From assembly GCF_004365355.1 (NCBI RefSeq), contig NZ_SODP01000005.1:492358-556357 (forward strand): a DNA stretch of 64,000 nt, read 5' to 3'. The DNA comes from Kribbella pratensis (GTDB lineage: Bacteria; Actinomycetota; Actinomycetes; Propionibacteriales; Kribbellaceae). The notes under the pieces were generated by a model. The model ran no database searches. It had not been told where the DNA came from and was given only the letters and a program-made list of their open reading frames with translations. The stretch's first letter is position 1, and every line of letters begins with the position of its first letter. Positions 41,587-49,249 of the stretch are shown in pieces. Both the position numbers and the translations under genes were made by a program.

Positions 41587-42549
41587 ATGTCCGATCCACT
41601 CGTCGTCGCGGTCGTCGGCCCCACCGCGGCCGGGAAGTCCGACCTGGCCGTCGCGCTGTCCAAGCACCTGGACGGCGAGGTGGTGAACGCGGACGCCATG
41701 CAGGTGTACCGCGGCATGGACATCGGTACGGCGAAGATCAGTCCGACGGAACGCGCCGGCGTACCGCACCATCTGCTCGACATCCTCGACGTCACCGAGA
41801 CCGCGACCGTGGCCGAGTTCCAGCAACTGGCCCGCACGGCCATCGACGATTGCATCGACCGGCAGCGCACCCCGGTCCTCGCCGGCGGATCCGCGCTCTA
41901 CGTCCGCGCGATCCTCGACGACTTCGTCTTCCCCGGCACCGACCCCGTCGTCCGCGCCCGGCTCGAGGCCGAGCTCGAAGCGCACGGCTCCGGCGCGCTG
42001 CACAGCAGGCTCCGGGCGGTCGACCCGAAGGCCGCCGAGCAGATCCTGCCGAGCAACGGCCGGCGGATCGTCCGCGCGCTCGAGGTCGTCGAGATCACCG
42101 GCGGCCCGTACGTCGCCACCCTGCCCGAACACCGCTACGTGTATCCGGGCGCCGTCCAGCTCGGTCTCGACGTACCGCGGCCCGAACTGGACGCACGGAT
42201 CGACCTGCGGGTGGACCGGATGTTCGACGCGGGGTTCGTCGCCGAGGTGCGAGGACTGCTGGACAAGGGTTTGATTGAGGGGAAGACAGCCAACCGCGCA
42301 CTCGGGTACTCGCAGGTGATCGCGTTGCTGAACGGTGAGATCGACGAGACGCAGGCCCGGGAGCGGACCGCCCAGGCCACGCGCCGGTTCGCGCGCCGGC
42401 AGGACTCGTGGTTCCGTAAGGACCAACGCATCACTTGGCTCCCGTACGACGCCCCCGACCTGGTGGAGAAGGCAATTCAAGTGTTAGCCCAAGGCAACCG
42501 CAGGGGGACCGGCGGCGTAGTCGGGGTGGAATCGAATGCGAGGGGGTGA
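41587..42549 (+). CDS. miaA: tRNA dimethylallyltransferase
   Basis: Transfers the dimethylallyl group from DMAPP to A37 of tRNAs reading U-starting codons, giving the i6A that MiaB then methylthiolates. ATG at 41587 (MSDPLVVAVVGPTAAGKSDL with the P-loop GPTAAGKS). Conserved NADAMQVYRGMDIGTAK, AGGSALYVRA, RRIVRALEV and ALGYSQVIAL. 320 residues. Its 3' end overlaps the sigma-factor gene by 14 bases. dapF and hflX, its usual neighbours, lie about 9 kb downstream. Confidence 0.96.
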   Translation: MSDPLVVAVVGPTAAGKSDLAVALSKHLDGEVVNADAMQVYRGMDIGTAKISPTERAGVPHHLLDILDVTETATVAEFQQLARTAIDDCIDRQRTPVLAGGSALYVRAILDDFVFPGTDPVVRARLEAELEAHGSGALHSRLRAVDPKAAEQILPSNGRRIVRALEVVEITGGPYVATLPEHRYVYPGAVQLGLDVPRPELDARIDLRVDRMFDAGFVAEVRGLLDKGLIEGKTANRALGYSQVIALLNGEIDETQARERTAQATRRFARRQDSWFRKDQRITWLPYDAPDLVEKAIQVLAQGNRRGTGGVVGVESNARG

Positions 42550-43051
42550 CCGTGAGGCCGAGTTCCGTGAGTACCTGCTCGCGGACCGCACGAGGCTGAT
42601 GAGGACGGCGTTGCTGCTCACCGCGGGTGACGTGCACACCGCCGAAGATCTGGTCCAGACCGCCTGCACGCGGGTTTACGTGCACTGGCACCGGATCAAG
42701 CACGAAGGCGCGGGTCCGTATGCACACCGCATCCTGGTCAACGCCTTCCTGGACGAGCGCCGCCGCGCCGGCCGCCACCCCGAGGTGGTGACCGCGGAGA
42801 CGCTCGAGCCGCGCCTGACCGACGTACCTGATCAGACCGACACCCTCGCCATCCGGGACGCGTTGCTGGATCTCGCGCCGCGGCAGCGGGCGGTGCTGGT
42901 ACTGCGGTACTTCCAGGATCTCGATGTCGCGACCTGTGCACGGATCCTGGAGTGCACCGAGGGCACGGTGAAGAGCCAGACGGCGAAGGCGCTGAAGCGG
43001 TTGAAGGACCTGATGTCGGAAGAGACGGATCGTACGACGGGGAGTGGCTGA
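42536..43051 (+). CDS. SigE-family ECF RNA polymerase sigma factor
   Basis: 171-residue ECF sigma factor of the actinobacterial SigE/SACE-type group. Region 2 is REYLLADRTRLMRTALLLTAGDVHTAEDLVQTA, here split over residues about 11-45. Region 4 is ALLDLAPRQRAVLVLRYFQD followed by an HTH at CTEGTVKSQTAKALKRLKDL. ATG at 42536, inside the end of miaA, so it may be co-transcribed with it. It overlaps the downstream membrane protein by 8 bases, a typical sigma/anti-sigma arrangement. Confidence 0.9.
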   Translation: MRGGDREAEFREYLLADRTRLMRTALLLTAGDVHTAEDLVQTACTRVYVHWHRIKHEGAGPYAHRILVNAFLDERRRAGRHPEVVTAETLEPRLTDVPDQTDTLAIRDALLDLAPRQRAVLVLRYFQDLDVATCARILECTEGTVKSQTAKALKRLKDLMSEETDRTTGSG

Positions 43052-43742
43052 AACACCGATGGACGACGTGAAGAGGCTGTTGGAGGGCTTCGCGGACCGC
43101 GCGGCCGAGGCGCTGCCGGATGCTGACATCGAAGCCGATGTCACTCGCGGCCGCCGCGCGCTGCGCCGGGTCAAGCGCCGGCGTCGCGTCGCCGGTGTGC
43201 TGTGCGTCGCCGCCGTGTCGGCCCTCGCGCTCGCGATCGGCAACCAGGTGAAGTGGTGGGGGAACAGCAGCGAGGTCGCCGGCGGCACGAGCGAGCCGGA
43301 AAAGACGGCCGCGCCCCGCAGGACCGCGCCCGCGGCCAAGCCGTCGAGTGGCGAGACGATGTCGATGTTCGGAGCGTCCGTCGTCCAGCTGGTCGCCAAC
43401 AAGCAGCCGTGGAACACGATCGACTGCACGCTGATGCCGAAGGGCTGGACCGCGGAGACCCCGGTCGCCGCCAACCGCGTCGTGCTCTCCCAGCCGAAGA
43501 CGCGTACTGCGGACTCGGCCGCCAAGGTGGTCCTGCAAGCCGCACCCCAGGCCCGCAGCCTGTCGGCGGTCCGCGTCGCCGACGGCAATGGCAAGACCTT
43601 CCACATCGGCACCCTCGACGGTCGCCTGACCGGGCAGGTGAAGCTGACCGACCAGTGGCTGCTGGTCGAGCTCCCGACCGGCACAGTCGAGTGGCCGGAC
43701 GACGTGCTGCGGCGCTTCATGGACTCGTGCACCGTGAACTAG
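43044..43742 (+). CDS. Single-pass membrane protein, candidate anti-sigma partner
   Basis: 232-residue protein (GTG at 43044; ATG at 43059 possible) with a cytoplasmic Arg-rich N-terminal segment of about 45 residues (ADVTRGRRALRRVKRRRR), one membrane helix (VAGVLCVAAVSALALAIG) and an extracytoplasmic domain of about 160 residues. No zinc-binding HxxxCxxC anti-sigma motif is present. The overlap with the SigE gene and topology suggest it anchors or controls the sigma factor; no homology to a named family was recognised. Confidence 0.75.
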   Translation: MAETPMDDVKRLLEGFADRAAEALPDADIEADVTRGRRALRRVKRRRRVAGVLCVAAVSALALAIGNQVKWWGNSSEVAGGTSEPEKTAAPRRTAPAAKPSSGETMSMFGASVVQLVANKQPWNTIDCTLMPKGWTAETPVAANRVVLSQPKTRTADSAAKVVLQAAPQARSLSAVRVADGNGKTFHIGTLDGRLTGQVKLTDQWLLVELPTGTVEWPDDVLRRFMDSCTVN

Positions 43743-43813
43743 TACTGGCGCGAAGCCCGTCGGTGGGATAGCAAAGGGGATGTCCCTGTCGCCGACGCCC
43801 CGCGGGAGTACTG

Positions 43814-45628
43814 GTGAAGAAGCTGGTCGCATCGCTGTCTGCAGGTGCCCTTGTTCTGGCTGGTCTGAGTACGAGCGCCGCCGCGAAACCCCTCAGCTCA
43901 CAGAGTCCGCCGGTGAAGACCCCGACCGCGATCGGCTACGGGGGAGCGGTGTCCTCCGTCGACGCGGACGCGACGGCCGCCGGTCTCGGCGTACTGCGTC
44001 GCGGCGGCAACGCGGTCGACGCAGCCGTCGCAACCGCGGCCGCCCTTGGCGTGACCGAGCCGTACTCCGCGGGCATCGGCGGTGGTGGGTACTTCGTCTA
44101 CTACAGCGCCAAGAACCACAAGGTCTACACGATCGACGGCCGCGAAACCGCGCCCGCGGCGATGCCGTCGGACGCGTTCATCGACCCGGCGACCGGCAAG
44201 CCGTACAACTTCACGCCCGAGCTCGTCACGTCCGGGGTGTCCGTCGGTGTCCCCGGCACGCTGGCGACCTGGGACTCGGCCCTGCGTCAGTGGGGTTCGC
44301 TCTCGCTGGGCAAGGCGCTGACCCCGGCCGCCGAGCTGGCCGACCGCGGCTTCGTGGTGGACAGCACGTTCAACCTGCAGACGCAGGAGAACAAGGCCCG
44401 GTTCTCGGCGATCGTGCCGACCGCCAAGCTGTTCCTGCCCGGCGGTGACGCGCCGAAGGTCGGCACGGTGTTCAGGAACCCGGAGCTCGCCGACACCTAC
44501 CGGATGCTCGGTAAAGAAGGCCTTTCGACGTTCTACGGCGGCGCTCTCGGCGCGGAGATGACCGCGGTGGTCAAGAACCCGCCGAAGACCGCGACGACCA
44601 CTCTGCCGGTGATGCCGGGCTACATGACCACCGCCGACCTCAAGAAGTACAAGCCGCTGGACCGCGTCCCGACAAAGGTCCGCTACGACGGCCTGAACGT
44701 CTACGGAATGGCTCCGTCCTCGTCCGGCGGCACCACGGTCGGCGAGGCGCTCAACATCCTGCAGCCGAAGCATCTCAAGCAACTGAGCACCCCGGACTAC
44801 CTGCACAACTACCTCGAGGCATCCGCGCTGGCGTTCGCGGACAGGGCGGCGTACGTCGGTGATCCCGCGTTCGTGGACGTGCCGACGAAGGAGCTCACCT
44901 CCCGTGGGTTCGGTGCCGAGCGGTCCTGCCAGATCAACCCGGCCAAGGCAGCTGTGAAGCCGGTGCCGGCTGGATCGCCCGACGGAAAGTACCACCACTG
45001 CGCGAAGGGTGCGGCGACGACGCAGCGGCCGGACACCGAGGGCAAGTCGACGACGCATCTGGTCACGGCCGACAAGTGGGGCAACGTCGTCTCGTACACG
45101 TTGACCATCGAGCAGACCGGTGGCAGCGGCATCACCGTTCCGGGCCGTGGGTTCATTCTGAACAACGAGCTGACCGACTTCTCCGCGGTCTACGACCCCG
45201 CCGACCCGAACCGGATCCAGCCGGGCAAGCGGCCGCGGTCGTCGATCTCGCCGACGATCGTGCTGCGCGGCGACAAGCCGTTGCTCGCGCTCGGTTCGCC
45301 GGGCGGCTCGACCATCATCACGACCGTCCTGCAGACGCTGACGAACCGGCTCGACCGTGGCATGACGCTGCCCGAGGCGATTGCGGCACCGCGGGCGTCC
45401 CAGCGCAACACCGCGTCCGTGACCGCGGAACAGTCGTTCATCGACAAGTACGGCGCTGCGCTGGCGACGTACGGACACACCTTCACGCCTGCCGGCGCTC
45501 CCGGATCCTCGGCGGCCGAGATCGGTGCGCTCGAAGGACTGGAGTTCCTGCCCGGCGGCGCGATCCTCGCCGCCGCGGAACCCACGCGGCGCGGCGGCGG
45601 TTCTGCCGGGGTCGTATGGCCTAGATAG
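43814..45628 (+). CDS. ggt: Gamma-glutamyltransferase
   Basis: 604-residue exported Ntn-hydrolase that cleaves gamma-glutamyl bonds (glutathione, gamma-glutamyl peptides) and self-processes into large and small subunits. Sec signal (MKKLVASLSAGALVLAGLST). Nucleophile is the first Thr of TTH in KSTTHLVTADKWGN, Thr413, which becomes the small-subunit N-terminus. Other motifs: GRETAP, APSSSGGTTVGE, LNNELTDF and RPRSSISPTIV. GTG at 43814. A four-copy 11-bp tandem repeat covers its stop codon. It may supply amino acids to the downstream D-amino-acid cluster; that link is speculative. Confidence 0.94.
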   Translation: MKKLVASLSAGALVLAGLSTSAAAKPLSSQSPPVKTPTAIGYGGAVSSVDADATAAGLGVLRRGGNAVDAAVATAAALGVTEPYSAGIGGGGYFVYYSAKNHKVYTIDGRETAPAAMPSDAFIDPATGKPYNFTPELVTSGVSVGVPGTLATWDSALRQWGSLSLGKALTPAAELADRGFVVDSTFNLQTQENKARFSAIVPTAKLFLPGGDAPKVGTVFRNPELADTYRMLGKEGLSTFYGGALGAEMTAVVKNPPKTATTTLPVMPGYMTTADLKKYKPLDRVPTKVRYDGLNVYGMAPSSSGGTTVGEALNILQPKHLKQLSTPDYLHNYLEASALAFADRAAYVGDPAFVDVPTKELTSRGFGAERSCQINPAKAAVKPVPAGSPDGKYHHCAKGAATTQRPDTEGKSTTHLVTADKWGNVVSYTLTIEQTGGSGITVPGRGFILNNELTDFSAVYDPADPNRIQPGKRPRSSISPTIVLRGDKPLLALGSPGGSTIITTVLQTLTNRLDRGMTLPEAIAAPRASQRNTASVTAEQSFIDKYGAALATYGHTFTPAGAPGSSAAEIGALEGLEFLPGGAILAAAEPTRRGGGSAGVVWPR

Positions 45629-45665
45629 TGCCTAGAGAGTGCCGAGATAGTGCCTAGATTGTGCT
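45622..45665. repeat. 11-bp tandem repeat, four copies, over two convergent stop codons
   Basis: TAGATAGTGCC, TAGAGAGTGCC, GAGATAGTGCC, TAGATTGTGCT in direct succession. The first copy carries the ggt stop, the third and fourth carry the stop of the convergent M20 gene. No hairpin terminator is seen between these genes. Confidence 0.75.
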
Positions 45666-46742
45666 GAGGATCGCGGCGACCAGGGCGACTCGTTCGCCCA
45701 GGCTCGCCGCGATCACCTGCTCGTGGACGGCGTGGGCGCCCTTGCCTACCGGCCCCAGGCCGTCCAGGGTCGGAACGCCCAGCCACCCGGTCAGATTGGT
45801 GTCGGCCGCGCCGGACGCGGCCGCACCACCGATCTCCTGACCAACAGATCGCCCGGCCTCGATCACCTTTGCCAGTAGCTTGTCGGTGGCGGGCGACGGC
45901 TGCCAGGCCGGGCGATTCGACATCACCCGGACGTTCAGTTGAGCCTCTGCGCGCACCGGCTGCAGTTCGGCAACTGCCTTGAGCACGGCCTGTTCTGTCG
46001 ACGGATCGACAAAGCGGAACCCGATGTCGGCCGAGGCAAATCCCGGCACGACGTTTGTCCGCCCGCCACCCGTAATGGTGCCGACGTTGCACAACACCTC
46101 GTCGTACTGCGCGACGATGCTTCGTACTGCGATCAGCTGGTCGACCAGCTCGTCGATCGCGGAGATCCCGCTGTCCGGATCGAGCGCGGCGTGCGCCTCG
46201 CGGCCGGTGATCTCGATGCGCACCCGCGTGCTGCCCCAGCGCGAGGTCTTCAGGTCGCCGTTCGGATGGGGCGGTTCGAGTCCGAACGCCGCATACACGC
46301 CGGCTGACTCCGCGGTCACGAGCTCCCGTGCGGAAGGCGAACCGATCTCCTCGTCCGCGACCACCACGACGCGCACCGGCCGACGGTCGTGCACTTGCTC
46401 CAGGGCGGTCTCGAGGATGACGAGTCCGCCTTTCATGTCGAAGACGCCTGGTCCGTGGATCACGCCGTCCGCCTCCCGCCAGGGCATCGCGTCCGCCAGT
46501 TGCCCGATCGGCCAGACGGTGTCGTGGTGGCCGAGGAAGAGCAGGGGAGCCTCGTCGGCCTGCGGCCCGCGACCGGGGAAGTCCGCGACCAGGTGATCGC
46601 CGGTCGGCGCCGGCACGCGGCGGACGGTCGCGCCGAGTTCGGCGTACCGCTCGGCGAGGCGGTCGGCGAAGGCGTTCAGCGCGGCCGCGTCACCGGTCGG
46701 GGTCTCTGCGCCGACGTACTCCTGGAGTCGCTCGATGATCAT
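45654..46742 (-). CDS. M20-family peptidase/deacylase (carboxypeptidase G2-like)
   Basis: 362-residue zinc hydrolase of the ArgE/DapE/CPG2 group. Metal and catalytic motifs: FLGHHDTVWP (His, Asp), GPGVFDMKGG (bridging Asp), VVVADEEIGSPSA (catalytic Glu and metal Glu), LEPPHPNGD, and near the end GVPTLDGLGPVGKGAHAVHE (His). Dimerisation domain in between. Divergent from the GNAT-racemase-deacylase genes with only 68 bases between starts, so probably co-regulated. In the Geobacillus NSAR pathway an M20 enzyme removes succinyl from N-succinyl-L-amino acids; the same role is proposed here. Confidence 0.9.
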   Translation of the reverse strand: MIIERLQEYVGAETPTGDAAALNAFADRLAERYAELGATVRRVPAPTGDHLVADFPGRGPQADEAPLLFLGHHDTVWPIGQLADAMPWREADGVIHGPGVFDMKGGLVILETALEQVHDRRPVRVVVVADEEIGSPSARELVTAESAGVYAAFGLEPPHPNGDLKTSRWGSTRVRIEITGREAHAALDPDSGISAIDELVDQLIAVRSIVAQYDEVLCNVGTITGGGRTNVVPGFASADIGFRFVDPSTEQAVLKAVAELQPVRAEAQLNVRVMSNRPAWQPSPATDKLLAKVIEAGRSVGQEIGGAAASGAADTNLTGWLGVPTLDGLGPVGKGAHAVHEQVIAASLGERVALVAAILSTI

Positions 46743-46810
46743 GGATAGTCAACGTATCATCATCTGATCATCGATTGACTCGCTTGAGAACAATGGGATC
46801 TACTCAAGAT
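46743..46810. promoter_or_regulatory. Divergent promoter of the N-acyl/D-amino-acid cluster
   Basis: On the plus strand TTGACT (46775-46780), 18-base spacer, TCTACT (46799-46804); a start about seven bases later falls on the ATG at 46811, giving a leaderless mRNA. Just upstream is ATCATCATCTGATCATCGAT (46758-46775 region), a near-palindrome around TGATCA and the likely operator. Confidence 0.5.
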
Positions 46811-47476
46811 ATGAATCGTATCTCCGAGGTGAGCTTCCGTGCGGTCTCGCTCACCACGGCGTCCAGGTTCGCCGAGGCCTCGGAGCTGTACCGCGCGGTC
46901 TTCGGCTACCTCGACCCGGCGTACGGGCTGAATCCGCGACTGCTCGGCGCGCTGGCGAGCAACGGCGGATCGGTGGTCGGCATCCTCGACGAGAGCGACA
47001 AGCTGGTCGCGTTCGCGTACGGCTTCTGCGGCACCGACCGGCGCGGGTTCTACCACTACTCGCAGTCGGCCGTGGTCGCCGCCGACCAGCAGGGGCACGG
47101 TCTCGGCCGGATGCTCAAGCACGCCCAGCGAGAAGTTGCCCTCAGCCACGGTATGTCGCGGATGCGCTGGACGTACGACCCGATGCAGCTGCGGAACGCG
47201 CACTTCAACCTCGACGTCCTCGGCGCCCGCGGTCGGTGGTTCGCTCCGGACATGTACGGTCCGGGCACCGACCGCGTGATCGTCGAGTGGGACCTGACCC
47301 GCGAGCAGCCCGCTGCCGTCGACGAGGCCGAGCTGACCGAGTTGATCCTGCCGACCGACCCGGCCGAGCTCCGCACGTCGTTCGAAGAACTGCTCGCCAA
47401 GGGACTGGCGGCTGTTTCGTGCCGCCGCCTGCCGGACGGGAACGGCGCCTACTATTTCGGACCGGCCGATGCCTGA
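46811..47476 (+). CDS. COG3375-like GNAT acyltransferase
   Basis: 221-residue predicted acyltransferase. Hallmarks of the COG3375 group: SQSAVVAADQQGHGLGRMLK for acyl-CoA binding, MRWTYDPMQLRNAHFNLDVLG, and DMYGPGTDRVIVEWDLTRE. Members of this group neighbour NSAR/OSBS racemases; in Geobacillus kaustophilus such a GNAT makes N-succinyl-D-amino acids from succinyl-CoA. The ATG at 46811 has no ribosome site but fits a promoter seven bases upstream; ATG 46793 and TTG 46775 are alternatives. First gene of a four-gene unit; overlaps the SIS gene by 8 bases. Confidence 0.85.
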   Translation: MNRISEVSFRAVSLTTASRFAEASELYRAVFGYLDPAYGLNPRLLGALASNGGSVVGILDESDKLVAFAYGFCGTDRRGFYHYSQSAVVAADQQGHGLGRMLKHAQREVALSHGMSRMRWTYDPMQLRNAHFNLDVLGARGRWFAPDMYGPGTDRVIVEWDLTREQPAAVDEAELTELILPTDPAELRTSFEELLAKGLAAVSCRRLPDGNGAYYFGPADA

Positions 47477-48113
47477 CGATCCGCGTAACCGCGAGCTCTC
47501 CAGCCCGCACGAGCGGTACGACGCCCGCCTGCAACGGCGATCGTCAACGCTCCTGCAGCGTCGCGTCGTCGAGCAGGAGCGCGCCTCGATCGACGAGGCC
47601 CTCGACCAGATCCTCACCGACGAGTCGATCGCCCAGGCTGCCGCGCGGATCGTCGCCGCCCGCCGGCGCTTCATCGTCGGTTCGGCGAAGTCGTTCTCGT
47701 ATGCCTCGTTGCTGGCGTTCGATCTCGGTGCCGGCCTGTCGCAGGTGACGTTGATCGACGGCACGGTCGTCCGCGGTGTCGACGTACTGTCCGATGTCCG
47801 GTCGAACGATCTGATGGTCGCGTTCTCGTTCCGCCGGTACCGGCGCGACACGGTCGAGATCGCGCGCCGGTTCGTGGAGGCGGGTGGTGAGCTGGTCGCG
47901 GTCACGGATTTCGAGGACGCGCCGCTGGCCAAGATCGCCGATCAGAGCATCTACGTCGCGACCGGGAGTGCGTCGTACGTCGATTCTCCGACCGTCGTGG
48001 CTTCCGTGCTGCATGTGCTCGCGACACTGACGACGGCGAGCGCGAAGGGCGCGCGGCGGCGGCTGCTCGAGCGCGACCGGCTGAACACGGAGCTGGGGCT
48101 GTATGTCACCTGA
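47469..48113 (+). CDS. Stand-alone SIS-domain protein (MurR/RpiR-like without HTH)
   Basis: 214-residue protein whose core (about 65-200) is a sugar-isomerase SIS fold like that of MurR/RpiR regulators: RRRFIVGSAKSFSYASLLAF, LVAVTDFEDAPLAKIADQ, and SVLHVLATLTTA. MurR/RpiR proteins have an N-terminal HTH of about 75 residues; here the N-terminal 60 residues are polar, Arg-rich and not an HTH. It may be a regulator that lost DNA binding, or an enzyme/ligand sensor. Overlaps both neighbours by 8 and 11 bases, so it is part of the pathway operon. Confidence 0.82.
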   Translation: MPDDPRNRELSSPHERYDARLQRRSSTLLQRRVVEQERASIDEALDQILTDESIAQAAARIVAARRRFIVGSAKSFSYASLLAFDLGAGLSQVTLIDGTVVRGVDVLSDVRSNDLMVAFSFRRYRRDTVEIARRFVEAGGELVAVTDFEDAPLAKIADQSIYVATGSASYVDSPTVVASVLHVLATLTTASAKGARRRLLERDRLNTELGLYVT

Positions 48114-49245
48114 GACGGGAACCGAACTGAAGATCGTCGCGGCCCGGCTGCACAGGGTGCGGATGCCGTTGGTGCACGAGTTCCAGACCAGCTCGCACCG
48201 CAAGACGTTCCTCGACCACATCCTGGTCGAACTGGAGGACGCGTCCGGCGCGATCGGCTGGGGCGAGATCGCGTCGTCCTCCGACCCGTACTACGCCCCG
48301 GAGACCGTCGAGTCCTGCTGGCACATCGCCTCGCGCTACCTTGTGCCCGCCATCCTCGACCGGCCGTGGACGCATCCTGACCAGCTGGCCGCGGTCTGGT
48401 CGAAGGTCCGCGGCAACAACTTCGCGAAGGCCGGCGTGGACACCGCGGCCTGGGTGCTGTTCGCCGAGGCCCGGTCAATGCCTTTGGCAACAGCTCTGGG
48501 CGGAACCCGGACCGAGGTGGTCGCGGGGGTATCGCTGGGAATCGAGCCGACGATCGACGACCTCCTCACCCAGGTCGCCGCGCAGGTGGCAGCCGGTTAT
48601 CCCAGGGTCAAGCTGAAGATCGCCCCCGGCTGGGACGTCGAGCCGGTGCGGGCGGTGCGGGCGGCGTACTCCGACCTCGATCTGCATGTGGATGCGAACG
48701 GCATCTATACCGCGGACGATCTCAAGCTCTTGCAAGAGCTGGACGGGTTCGGCCTGACGATGATCGAGCAGCCGTTCGCCCCTCGCGACCTGCTGACCCA
48801 TGCGCGGCTGCAGCGCACGATCGAGACCCCGATCTGCCTCGACGAGAGCATCGAGACGGTCGACGACCTGCGGACGGCGCTCCAGCTAGAAGCGTTGCAG
48901 GTCCTCAACATCAAGGTGTCGCGGATGGGCGGGCTCACCCCAGCGCGTGAAGCGCACGACCGGGCGCAGGCTGCCGGCATCCCGGTCTGGTGCGGCGGCA
49001 TGCACGAGTTCGGCATCGGCCGGCTTGCGAACGTCGCACTCTCCAGTCTCGGCGGATTCACCCTCCCATCGGATGTGTCCGCCTCGGAGAAGTACTACGC
49101 CCGGGACGTCATCGAACCCGCCGTCGTCGCGGTCGACGGCGTCGTACAGGTGCCTCGCGGAACCGGTCTCGGCCACGCCGTGGACCGTGCGCTGATCGAG
49201 GCGAACACCGTCGCCGAGCTCGCCCTCGAACCAGAACAGGAGTGA
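48103..49245 (+). CDS. Enolase-superfamily racemase (NSAR/OSBS-type)
   Basis: 380-residue member of the muconate-cycloisomerase subgroup. General bases Lys170-x-Lys172 (RVKLKIAPGWD) and Lys271 (NIKVSRMGG); Mg ligands Asp197 (VDANG), Glu222 (MIEQP) and Asp247 (CLDES); and VWCGGMHEFGIGRLANVAL, typical of the o-succinylbenzoate synthase/N-succinylamino acid racemase family. Between a GNAT and a D-aminoacylase rather than menaquinone genes, so N-acylamino acid racemisation is favoured over OSB synthesis. ATG at 48103 overlaps the SIS gene. Confidence 0.9.
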   Translation: MSPETGTELKIVAARLHRVRMPLVHEFQTSSHRKTFLDHILVELEDASGAIGWGEIASSSDPYYAPETVESCWHIASRYLVPAILDRPWTHPDQLAAVWSKVRGNNFAKAGVDTAAWVLFAEARSMPLATALGGTRTEVVAGVSLGIEPTIDDLLTQVAAQVAAGYPRVKLKIAPGWDVEPVRAVRAAYSDLDLHVDANGIYTADDLKLLQELDGFGLTMIEQPFAPRDLLTHARLQRTIETPICLDESIETVDDLRTALQLEALQVLNIKVSRMGGLTPAREAHDRAQAAGIPVWCGGMHEFGIGRLANVALSSLGGFTLPSDVSASEKYYARDVIEPAVVAVDGVVQVPRGTGLGHAVDRALIEANTVAELALEPEQE

Positions 49246-49249
49246 CTCA

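Noticed and set aside
48103..49245. MenC o-succinylbenzoate synthase of menaquinone synthesis
   Set aside because: Family motifs allow it, but there are no men genes nearby and the neighbours are a GNAT acyltransferase, a D-aminoacylase and an M20 hydrolase.
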